Shown: positions 19,706-27,633 of the stretch, piece by piece | How positions within the stretch are numbered: position 1 is the first letter of the stretch | How the letters are laid out: the number at the start of each line of letters is the position of its first letter | Origin: Porticoccaceae bacterium LTM1 | GTDB lineage: Bacteria; Pseudomonadota; Gammaproteobacteria; Pseudomonadales; Porticoccaceae | Length of the DNA stretch: 64,000 nucleotides | Direction of reading: 5' to 3' | Assembly: GCA_030252795.1 (NCBI GenBank) | Contig: CP127080.1 | Span: 632,501 to 696,500 of the forward strand | Translations under genes and position numbers: made by a program | The notes under the pieces: model-generated | Database searches by the model: none | Seen by the model: the letters and a program-made list of their open reading frames with translations, nothing else | What the model was told of the DNA's origin: nothing

Positions 19706-21424
19706 TTAAGTGCCCAGGTAGCGCTCGCGGCGATTGGGCTTGAGTCTGGCCAGGTCAACCACAATCAGCCCATCGATTGCATCCTTGAATTCAGGGTCGA
19801 TATTGAAGCCGGCAAATTGGGCGCCTCCCGGTTCACAAATTTCCGTGTACTGTTTATACAGAGTCGGAACGCTGCGGTTCATGTGGCTGAGCTGACCTTT
19901 CAGCTGCACAAATTCTTTCTGGTAATCGTTACCGGGGAACTGTTCATCCAGTTCCAGTTGTTTTTCCTGGGCAATACGGTAGGGCACGGTGCAGTCTGCC
20001 AGTGGTTGCAGGGGAGGAAAGTGTTTGGTGTAAAAGTGCACGATCATATCCTTGGCGTGTTCAGGATAAGCGTCACTTAGGGTGACGGGGCCAAACAGGT
20101 AACGGTACTGGGGATTTTTACGCAGGAATGCGCCGATGCCATACCAGAGATACTCCAGGCTGCGCTTGCCCCAGTATTTTGGCTGCACAAAGCTGCGACC
20201 CAGCTCCAGTCCCTGGGCCAGATATGGCTTCATGGTTTCACGGTATTTGAACAGACTGGCCGAGTAGAGGTAGTTCTCGCCTTTGGCTTCAACCGCATTG
20301 CTGGCGTCGCAAAAACGGTAGGCCCCAGCAATTTCCAGTTCTGCCTCATCCCAGAGTAGCAGGTGAATATAGTGGCGATCGTAGATGTCGTTATCTCGAC
20401 GGTTGCCAGAGCCTTCACCTACTGCACGAAATGCAACTTCGCGAAGCCTGCCGACTTCACGCATGATGCAGGAGTTGGCCTGGTAGTGATAGAGATAGAT
20501 CTTTTTGCCGTCTGCGGTCTCTCCAAGAAGCTCGCAACGTTTGATCTCTTCTTTCAGCTGGGCGCGATTTTCAGGGTGGGAAATAGCCACTTCCGTACTG
20601 AAAATACCTTTCTTGCCTTTGCCAATTCGATAAAGGTGGCGTTGAAACAACTTCACTTTCTCGCGCAGTGGCACCTGCACTTGCTGGTAGCTGTCGTAAC
20701 TGATGGGCTCACCAATACGAATGTCGACACAGTTTTTAGCCTGCTTGAACATCTCCCGTACCAACCAGAGAGTGGAAATCGGGCGTGCCATAAAGGAGAG
20801 TGCGTAAAACAGTGCTGAATTCCGACCGTCCACAAAGACTGGCAGAATAGGGGCTTTGGTGCTGCTGGCAATTCGCAGGAATCCTGAGCGCCAATCACAG
20901 TCCCGTACTCCTTTAACGCCAAAGCGAGATACTTCACCGGCGGGAAAAACGATCAGTGCACCATCGTTTTCCACATGCTCGCGAATGGCTTCGAGATCTT
21001 TTTTGGCGGTGGCGCCAGCGCCCCCCATATTATTTACCGGCATCATCACTGACTGCAGCGGTTTAAGGGTGGCGAGCAGTTCATTGGCCACTACTTTTAC
21101 ATCCGGTCGAACTTCACGCACCAGTTTGAGCAGTGCCAGACCGTCCAGAGAACCAATCGGATGGTTGGCTACAATAACGACGCGCCCTTGAGAGGGAATG
21201 CGTTCCCGCTCGGTATCCCGAACCGTATAGCTGAAGTCAAACAGGGCAAGACCCTGTTCCACGAAATCAAACCCTTCAAGATGGGGATAATCTCTTTCAA
21301 ACTGCTGAAAGTCCTTTTCGTGAAATAGCAGTCGCAGAACCTTGACCAGCGGTTTGGCTATGAGCGGTTTTTGCTCAACCAGCTTGGGGTAGCGTTCCTG
21401 TACAAAATGTTCGACGTCTAGCAT
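19706..21424 (-). CDS. OlsF-like two-domain acyltransferase (LPLAT + hemolysin-type GNAT)
   Basis: A 572-residue fusion. The first half is a lysophospholipid acyltransferase domain with NHPIGSLDGLALLKLV (about residues 97-112) and FPAGEVSRFG. The second half is the hemolysin-like GNAT domain of the OlsB type (CELLG, REVAFRAVGEGSGNRRDNDIYDRHYIHLLLWD, ELGRSFVQPKYW). The same two activities make ornithine lipids in bifunctional OlsF, so synthesis of an aminolipid or another acylated amino compound is the likely role. The start at 21424 agrees with a conserved N-terminus. Substrate is not proven. Confidence 0.82.
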   Translation of the reverse strand: MLDVEHFVQERYPKLVEQKPLIAKPLVKVLRLLFHEKDFQQFERDYPHLEGFDFVEQGLALFDFSYTVRDTERERIPSQGRVVIVANHPIGSLDGLALLKLVREVRPDVKVVANELLATLKPLQSVMMPVNNMGGAGATAKKDLEAIREHVENDGALIVFPAGEVSRFGVKGVRDCDWRSGFLRIASSTKAPILPVFVDGRNSALFYALSFMARPISTLWLVREMFKQAKNCVDIRIGEPISYDSYQQVQVPLREKVKLFQRHLYRIGKGKKGIFSTEVAISHPENRAQLKEEIKRCELLGETADGKKIYLYHYQANSCIMREVGRLREVAFRAVGEGSGNRRDNDIYDRHYIHLLLWDEAELEIAGAYRFCDASNAVEAKGENYLYSASLFKYRETMKPYLAQGLELGRSFVQPKYWGKRSLEYLWYGIGAFLRKNPQYRYLFGPVTLSDAYPEHAKDMIVHFYTKHFPPLQPLADCTVPYRIAQEKQLELDEQFPGNDYQKEFVQLKGQLSHMNRSVPTLYKQYTEICEPGGAQFAGFNIDPEFKDAIDGLIVVDLARLKPNRRERYLGT

Positions 21425-21764
21425 AGATAGCCCTCTTGGTATGTGGGCAAATCTAAGGCAGTTTGGTGACAGTCGTATCTCAATGGGATGACTGAAAAAT
21501 GACAGGTGGCCAGTTGGTAGAAGAGGGTGAAATGTGATGGATTTCACGCTTCTGTATCATTCGTTGGGTCAGCTATTTATATATATGGCACATTGAAATT
21601 TGGCTGTGGCAATCTAAGCTTAATGCATTGTTGCTGGGGCTATGTGTTGAATAAATCTTACGACATTGTAATGATAATTCCCGGCAACCGTTGTTGATGC
21701 AAACACAGATATCTACACAGGCTGTAAAACAACAATAATCATTAATAGATGTAGGAAAAACTGA
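21425..21764. other. Divergent intergenic region
   Basis: About 340 AT-rich bases between the divergent acyltransferase and histidine-kinase genes. It must hold both promoters. I saw no RNA gene, clear repeat or known operator in it. Confidence 0.6.
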
Positions 21765-22865
21765 ATGACAGGGGTGTTAACGGCTAGCCTGGCTCTTTCA
21801 ATTGCAATCGCAGTATTTGGATATTCTCTCTACCTGGGTTGGCGAGAAAAACTCTTTCATAACAAGGCCTGGTACCTGTTGTCCGGTGGCGGTCTGCTGG
21901 CCTGCGCCGGTTTGATCTGTTCTGCCAGTCTAACCTGGCCAGGTGATAACTTGCTGACAGTTGTCGGTATAGTGGCTTTTAGTGCTGGTGCATTGTGGTG
22001 GTTTCACGAGTCACTCTCCTTGCGTAAAACTTATCTACAGCTCAGGGAAGCGCATATGTTTCTCGACGCCAGAGTGCGTGAACATACTAAAGAGCTGAAA
22101 TCCACTCAGGAAAAGCTGGTGCAGTCGGCGCAGTTGGCCTCGTTGGGGCAGATGTCTGCCGGGTTGGCTCATGAAATTAACCAGCCCTTGGGGATAATCC
22201 AACTTAATACCGAATTAACGCGAAGAATGCTGGACGACAAACAGATTGATCGGGCAATGGTTTCCAAGCTGCAACAGGAGAGCCAAACCCAGTGTCGCCG
22301 GATTATCAAAATCGTTCGCCACCTGAGGGCGTTCAGTCGCGATGGAGAGCTTAGCCCTCGCGATCATCACGATATGAATGGTATGGTTGCCGAAGCCTTT
22401 GTGTTGTTCTCCGAAGAGTTGCGAATCAATGGTATTGAGGCACACAAGGACTTGGCTGAAGATCTGCCTTTGGCCGTCTGCAACCAGGTGCAGGTGGTCC
22501 AGGTGTTGACCAACCTGATCAGCAACGCCAGGGATGCGGTTGAGAACGAAAAGCACAAACGAATCGACGTGCGCACATTTTTCCAGGGAAATTTTGTTTG
22601 TGTGGAAGTGGAAGATAACGGCTGCGGTATTCCCCGCGATGTTCTTAGCCGGATTTATGATCCCTTCTTTACCACGAAAGAAGTTGGTAAGGGCACGGGC
22701 TTGGGAATGTCGATAAGTTATGGGATTATTCAGGAGCATGGTGGCGACCTGAAAGTAAAAACAAGAGAAGGCGAGGGAACCTGTTTTACTGTACTCTTGC
22801 CTGCAGTGAAATCTCAACTGGATGAGCTGTCCTCACTGGATAAATTGACCGAGGTAGGAATATGA
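21765..22865 (+). CDS. Membrane sensor histidine kinase
   Basis: A 366-residue kinase with about three N-terminal membrane helices, a coiled coil (about residues 90-125), an H-box with phospho-accepting His136 in GLAHEINQPLGIIQLN, and a HATPase domain with NLISNARDA (N-box), DNGCGIP (G1), DPFFTTK (F-box) and GTGLGMS (G2). There is no periplasmic sensor domain of note. The signal is not evident. It overlaps the response-regulator gene by four bases, so the two form a pair. Confidence 0.93.
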   Translation: MTGVLTASLALSIAIAVFGYSLYLGWREKLFHNKAWYLLSGGGLLACAGLICSASLTWPGDNLLTVVGIVAFSAGALWWFHESLSLRKTYLQLREAHMFLDARVREHTKELKSTQEKLVQSAQLASLGQMSAGLAHEINQPLGIIQLNTELTRRMLDDKQIDRAMVSKLQQESQTQCRRIIKIVRHLRAFSRDGELSPRDHHDMNGMVAEAFVLFSEELRINGIEAHKDLAEDLPLAVCNQVQVVQVLTNLISNARDAVENEKHKRIDVRTFFQGNFVCVEVEDNGCGIPRDVLSRIYDPFFTTKEVGKGTGLGMSISYGIIQEHGGDLKVKTREGEGTCFTVLLPAVKSQLDELSSLDKLTEVGI

Positions 22866-23254
22866 CCAAGATCTTATTGATCGATGACGACGAAGGATTC
22901 AACGAAGCATTGTCACGGAGCCTGACCTACGAGGGCTATAGCGTTATCAGGGCTTTTAATGGAGTGGAAGGGTGTGAGGTAATGCGCACCGAACGCCCGG
23001 ACCTGATTATTACCGATATTGTAATGCCTGAACGCGATGGTCTCGGAGTCCTTAAGGATCTCGGCCTGAAAATGAGCAACGGTGATATCGTGTTTCCCTG
23101 TAAAGTCATCGTGATCACCGGTGGTGGACGTTTGCTGGGGCCAGATTACCTTGAGCGTGTAGAGGCGATGGGGGTGGATGCGGTACTTGAAAAGCCGTTC
23201 TCACTGACTGATCTGGTAGAAGTTGTTGAGCGCCTGGTGCCGCAAAACGCATAA
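22862..23254 (+). CDS. Single-domain response regulator (CheY-like)
   Basis: A 130-residue receiver domain without an output domain. Acidic pocket DDDEGF near residues 8-13, phospho-acceptor Asp52 in IITDIVMPERDG, Thr/Ser in VITGGG and Lys in LEKPFSL are all present. The ATG overlaps the kinase stop (ATGA). With no DNA-binding domain it must act by protein contact or phosphotransfer. Confidence 0.93.
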   Translation: MTKILLIDDDEGFNEALSRSLTYEGYSVIRAFNGVEGCEVMRTERPDLIITDIVMPERDGLGVLKDLGLKMSNGDIVFPCKVIVITGGGRLLGPDYLERVEAMGVDAVLEKPFSLTDLVEVVERLVPQNA

Positions 23255-23285
23255 AGCCGCTTTTCAGGTTTATCAGCTTTAAAGT

Positions 23286-23321
23286 AAAAAGGCCAAAGGG
23301 TTAACCCTTTGGCCTTTTTTG
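23286..23321. terminator. Bidirectional terminator
   Basis: AAAAAGGCCAAAGGG and CCCTTTGGCCTTTTTT pair almost perfectly with runs on both sides, between the convergent response-regulator and aminotransferase genes. Confidence 0.9.
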
Positions 23322-23336
23322 CTGGCAACTGGTGCG

Positions 23337-24761
23337 TTATGGACGCTTCCAGATCCCTTTCTCTTCAAACTCGTCCATGGTCGCCTCAATACTGTCACGA
23401 AGCGTTTTGACAATAAAGTCGACGTCTTCGCGAGTGATGATCAAAGGTGGCGACATCACGTTGAGGTTCACGATCGGGCGTACGATCAAGCCACGTTCGT
23501 CAGCATGGTTGGCAATGCATTTGCCGATATCCAGCTCTTCCGGGAACAGCTTCTTGGTGGTTTTATCGGATACAAAGTCCACACATACCATCAGGTGAGA
23601 GCCGCGTACGTCACCAACGATGGGCAGGTCCAGCAATGTTCTCAATTGTTCCTGGAAGTACGGGCCGACTTCCTTAACGTTCTCGAGCAGTTTCTCGTTC
23701 TCAAGAATCTCAATGTTTTTCAGCGCCGCGGCACAGGCTACCGGGTGGGCCGAGTAGGTGAAACCGTGGGCAAAACAACGGCCGTGGCCGGTTTCGCTGA
23801 TCACATTGTGAATGCGCGATGAGTAAATGCAGGCTCCCAGCGGCTGGTAACCGGAGGTAATACCCTTGGCGGAGATGATGATGTCCGGCTGAACATCAAA
23901 CAGCTCTTTGGTTGCGAACCACTCACCAAGACGACCGAATGCAGTTACTACCTCGTCGGATACGTACAGAATGTCGTATTTCTGGCAGAGATCCCAGGTA
24001 CGGCGATGGTAGCCTTTTGGCGGTACAATCACGCCGCCGGCGCCCATAATCGGTTCGGCAAAGAATGCTGCAACTTTGTCCGGACCCACTTCCAGAATCT
24101 TGTCTTCCATCTCCTTGATCAGCGAGTCCAGGAATTCTTGCTCACTCATACCTTCCGGTGCCCGGTAATAGTTGGGTGAAGAGAGGTGATGAATGGTGTC
24201 CTGAATGTAGTCAAACTCTGGCGGGTGGTCGCCAGGCTTGCCGCCGATGGACATAGCCGCATAGGTGGAGCCGTGATAGGAGTTCACGCGAGACAGAATG
24301 TGCTTCTTCTCGGACAGGCCGCGACAGTTTTGGTAGTACTGGATCAGGCGGTAAGCGCTGTCTACTGCAGTGGAGCCGCCACAGGTGAAGATCACATGAT
24401 TCAAATCACCGGGCGCCAGTTGAGCCAGCTTTTTAGCCAATTTGGCCGCCGGTACGTTGGTCAGGTCCACGAACGGGCTGGCGTAGGCCATCAGGCGCAC
24501 CTGTTCGGCAATCGCTTCCGCCATATCTTCCCGGCCCAGTCCGATGTTAGTACACCAAAGGCCGCCTACTGCGTCGAGATAGCGGTTGCCATCGGCGTCG
24601 TACACGTATGCCCCTTTTGCAGCGGCAATAGGCAGCGCGCCTTCCTCTTCAAACACATCGAAGATTTGCCAGGGGTGAGTGTGGTGCGCTTTGTCTACAG
24701 CGGTGATCTTGTCGGTGTCGAACTTATCGAAATTCACGGGAGGATTGGTTGCGATATTCAC
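23337..24761 (-). CDS. Class III omega-aminotransferase
   Basis: A 474-residue PLP enzyme of the omega-amino-acid:pyruvate/polyamine aminotransferase group. It has GGSTAVDSAYRL for phosphate binding, YHGSTYAAMSIGG, the Asp of ILYVSDEVVTAFGR and the catalytic Lys in ISAKGITSGYQPLGA. Its gene is divergent from panP, and a LuxR-type regulator gene lies just beyond panP. A beta-alanine or similar omega-amine substrate is plausible, but putrescine or taurine cannot be excluded. Confidence 0.88.
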   Translation of the reverse strand: MNIATNPPVNFDKFDTDKITAVDKAHHTHPWQIFDVFEEEGALPIAAAKGAYVYDADGNRYLDAVGGLWCTNIGLGREDMAEAIAEQVRLMAYASPFVDLTNVPAAKLAKKLAQLAPGDLNHVIFTCGGSTAVDSAYRLIQYYQNCRGLSEKKHILSRVNSYHGSTYAAMSIGGKPGDHPPEFDYIQDTIHHLSSPNYYRAPEGMSEQEFLDSLIKEMEDKILEVGPDKVAAFFAEPIMGAGGVIVPPKGYHRRTWDLCQKYDILYVSDEVVTAFGRLGEWFATKELFDVQPDIIISAKGITSGYQPLGACIYSSRIHNVISETGHGRCFAHGFTYSAHPVACAAALKNIEILENEKLLENVKEVGPYFQEQLRTLLDLPIVGDVRGSHLMVCVDFVSDKTTKKLFPEELDIGKCIANHADERGLIVRPIVNLNVMSPPLIITREDVDFIVKTLRDSIEATMDEFEEKGIWKRP

Positions 24762-24823
24762 AAAATAGGCCTGCGGTTACTGTGTTGTGACCAGCTTAGT
24801 CCAGCGGGTGGGGGGAGGTGATA

Positions 24824-24840
24824 TACCCCTTAAGGGGGTA
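24824..24840. promoter_or_regulatory. Palindrome TACCCCTTAAGGGGGTA, candidate operator
   Basis: A near-perfect palindrome with core CCCCTTAAGGGG (24826-24837), about 65 bases upstream of the aminotransferase start and 170 upstream of panP. Its place in the divergent promoter region, with a LuxR-type regulator gene next door, makes it a good operator candidate. The link to that regulator is inferred. Confidence 0.5.
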
Positions 24841-25005
24841 AGTGGTGTTCTGAAGACCCGTGGAATGGCTATATACAGAGCCTGTAACATGGCTAAATGT
24901 TGCACAAAATCAGACACTTCGAAGGTTTTGGGCCTCACAAAAGATTGCCTGAAGGCCTGCCATTGAGCATACTGCGCGGTTTCGACCATTAGCCGTATCG
25001 CTGTT

Positions 25006-26625
25006 ATGACAATAGAGTCTTACGCCACAGCCAGCCTGGAAAACCTCTACCGGATCTTTACGGTGCCGGAGGCCCCCGATTCTACCCTGGGAGGGTTGGA
25101 TCGCGATATCTCCGACAATCTGTCCGGATTTCTGCGTGATCGCATTGTCACCAAAGAGGTCAGCCTGGATGTCATCGAGAAAGACTTTTCCACGGCGGAG
25201 ATCCCCGAGCAACCCTGTTTCGTATCTGGCTATACCGATTTCCTGCTGGACAAACTGGTGTCCCGCTCGGTGCATACCACGGCCCCCAGCTTTGTTGGGC
25301 ATATGGCGGTGCCATTGCCGTACTTCATGTTGCCTCTGTCGAAGATTCTTATCGCCCTTAATCAGAATCTGGTCAAGATCGAAACCTCCAAGGCGTTTAC
25401 CCCGCTGGAGCGCCAGGTGCTGGCGATGCTTCACCATCTGATTTATCAACGTGAAGAGGGCTTCTATGGTCGCTGGATTCACGATGCGGACCATGCCTTG
25501 GGGGCATTTTGTTCCGGCGGCACCATTGCCAATGTCACCGCTCTCTGGGCGGCCCGTAACCGGCTGTTTCCGCCCAATGGCGACTTTCCGGGGATTGCCA
25601 AAAGCGGTCTGGTGGCAGCGCTGCGCCATAGCGGTTATGAAAACATTGCAGTGCTGGTTTCCAAACGAGGCCATTACTCCTTAGGCAAGGCAGCTGATCT
25701 GCTTGGCATTGGTCGTGAACAGTTAATCAGTATCGACACCGACGACCAGAACCGAATTGATCTGGATAAGTTACGCCAGCGCTGTGAAAACCTGCAGAGT
25801 AATGGTGTCAAGGTTATGGCTATTGTCGGGGTTGCCGGTACTACCGAAACAGGCAGTATCGATCCACTGGACCAGATGGCTGATATAGCCGAGCAATACC
25901 AGTGTCACTTCCATGTTGATGCTGCCTGGGGTGGCCCGACACTTTTTTCCAGCACTCATCGACCTCTGCTGAAGGGCATTGAGCGTGCTGACTCGGTGAC
26001 CATTGACGCTCACAAACAACTCTATGTACCGATGGGTGCAGGTATGGTGTTGTTTAAAGATCCGGCGGCTCTTGCCTCCATTGAGCATCACGCTGATTAC
26101 ATTTTGCGGAAGGGCTCCAAAGACTTGGGTGCACATACCCTTGAGGGATCCCGACCGGGGATGGCCATGCTGGTGCATGCCGGTTTTCACGTGATCGGTC
26201 GCAAGGGCTATGAGCTGCTGATTGACCAGCACATCGAAAAAACCCGGTGTTTTGCAGAGCTGATTGCTGGTAGTGAGGACTTTGAGCTGGTGGCCGAACC
26301 AACTCTCAATATCCTTGCTTATCGATATGTTCCAGCAGAGGTGCAACGGAAATTGAAGGGGGTCTCCCTTGAGCAGCGTCAACAGCTGAATGACCAGCTG
26401 GATGAGATCACTCAACTGTTGCAGAAGACCCAGCGTGCCGCAGGCAAATCCTTTGTTTCCCGTACCCGCCTGACGCCCAGCTGCTACGAGGGCGATGAGA
26501 TCACTGTGTTCCGGGTAGTTCTCGCCAACCCGCTGACAACACTGGAGACATTAAAGGGAGTGTTAGAAGAGCAGCGCCAGTTGGCCCATTCAGCGGGCAT
26601 CGCTGAATTATTAGGTAAGCTTTAA
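25006..26625 (+). CDS. panP: PLP-dependent aspartate 1-decarboxylase PanP
   Basis: A 539-residue group II decarboxylase, longer at the N-terminus than glutamate decarboxylase, that matches PanP, the PLP enzyme that makes beta-alanine from aspartate for pantothenate in vibrios and relatives. Visible: SFVGHMAVPLPYFMLPLSKILIALNQN, GAFCSGGTIANVTALWAARN, HVDAAWGGPTLFS and the PLP Lys337 in IDAHKQLYVPMGAG. Start ATG at 25006 is the first in frame. Divergent from the aminotransferase; tyrosine or diaminobutyrate decarboxylases are less likely. Confidence 0.87.
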   Translation: MTIESYATASLENLYRIFTVPEAPDSTLGGLDRDISDNLSGFLRDRIVTKEVSLDVIEKDFSTAEIPEQPCFVSGYTDFLLDKLVSRSVHTTAPSFVGHMAVPLPYFMLPLSKILIALNQNLVKIETSKAFTPLERQVLAMLHHLIYQREEGFYGRWIHDADHALGAFCSGGTIANVTALWAARNRLFPPNGDFPGIAKSGLVAALRHSGYENIAVLVSKRGHYSLGKAADLLGIGREQLISIDTDDQNRIDLDKLRQRCENLQSNGVKVMAIVGVAGTTETGSIDPLDQMADIAEQYQCHFHVDAAWGGPTLFSSTHRPLLKGIERADSVTIDAHKQLYVPMGAGMVLFKDPAALASIEHHADYILRKGSKDLGAHTLEGSRPGMAMLVHAGFHVIGRKGYELLIDQHIEKTRCFAELIAGSEDFELVAEPTLNILAYRYVPAEVQRKLKGVSLEQRQQLNDQLDEITQLLQKTQRAAGKSFVSRTRLTPSCYEGDEITVFRVVLANPLTTLETLKGVLEEQRQLAHSAGIAELLGKL

Positions 26626-26701
26626 AACGAAATCGTTAGGACAGGTGTTGGGGTGGTGTGGCTTTGAGTGTGGAATAATTCATGCCATCTCCCATCTCCC
26701 G

Positions 26702-27535
26702 TTATTTGGTATGCGTCAAATACCCCACCAGTGGGTCACCACCGCTGTATTTATCCAAACTCGTCAATGAGTCTATAAACAGATAAAACAATTCCGCTTG
26801 CGAGGAAACGTCCAGCTTTGCGTAGCTGTTTTTGCGGTGCAGCTTTACCGTTTCCGGAGAAATGCCCAATCGCTCGGCAATTGAGTTGGTAGAGTGTCCA
26901 TGCAGAAACAGCTGCACCACCTGGGTTTCCCGTTCCGTTAGTACAGAGCGGCCAAAATTATCCAGGGCATTTTCAAGCTGCTCATTGAGCGCAGCGGTTA
27001 CTTTGGGCGCTCGTTCACCACTCCAGTGCTGGCGGCACAGCTCTGCAATCACCGGCGCTATATCTGATAGGACTTCTACTTCACGTCGGTTTAATGGCTG
27101 GGCTGTTTCGGTGCGCCCCAGTGAAATATTGATGGCCGAATTTCCGCTGATTGGCAGGATATAGCCGAACTCGTCTTTCAGGCCGGTATATCGGTAATAG
27201 TTGCGGTAGTACTCGCTGCTGGTAAATCCTTTCGGCGTGATATTTTTTAAACGGTAAAAGCCATTGGTGTTGTTGTCGACAATGGCTCTATAGCAGGGGT
27301 CCAGCAGATAGGCGCCTTCCAAAAAGCGTTCAACATTTGCCTGACGCTCTATGGAGGGTAAGTCGTTGTATTCAAGCAGTGGTGGCTGGTTTTTTGCGTA
27401 AACCAGTACCAATGCATTGTTAAAGTTGACCAGCCTTTTTAATAAATCGACCAAATGCCCGGGAAAGGAGTCCGAGCCAATGGTGGGGATAATAGCGGCT
27501 AGTGCCTGACTGAATACTTTAAGGTCGTTTCGCAT
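26702..27535 (-). CDS. LuxR-type transcriptional regulator
   Basis: A 277-residue protein with an unassigned N-terminal domain (about 1-200) and a C-terminal LuxR helix-turn-helix (LTERETQVVQLFLHGHSTNSIAERLGISPETVKLHRKNSYAKL, about 205-250). No receiver Asp or autoinducer-binding motif was recognised. Convergent with panP at 76 bases, so a local regulator of the panP/aminotransferase pair is plausible. Confidence 0.85.
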   Translation of the reverse strand: MRNDLKVFSQALAAIIPTIGSDSFPGHLVDLLKRLVNFNNALVLVYAKNQPPLLEYNDLPSIERQANVERFLEGAYLLDPCYRAIVDNNTNGFYRLKNITPKGFTSSEYYRNYYRYTGLKDEFGYILPISGNSAINISLGRTETAQPLNRREVEVLSDIAPVIAELCRQHWSGERAPKVTAALNEQLENALDNFGRSVLTERETQVVQLFLHGHSTNSIAERLGISPETVKLHRKNSYAKLDVSSQAELFYLFIDSLTSLDKYSGGDPLVGYLTHTK

Positions 27536-27585
27536 CCAACGATTCTATCCTTAAAGCAGAATTTTAAGAAGAGCATAAATATGAC

Positions 27586-27616
27586 AAAAAAAACGCCGGC
27601 TATTGCCGGCGTTTAT
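27586..27616 (-). terminator. Terminator of the S9 peptidase gene
   Basis: AACGCCGGC and GCCGGCGTT arms around TATT with an eight-base T run on the minus strand, about 20 bases after the peptidase stop. Confidence 0.92.
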
Positions 27617-27633
27617 ACATGGGGCCTGGAAAA

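Noticed and set aside
24186-24821. A 211-residue plus-strand frame
   Set aside because: Antisense to the aminotransferase gene; low-quality protein composition.
24910-25674. A 254-residue minus-strand frame
   Set aside because: Antisense to the start of panP; no recognisable protein features.
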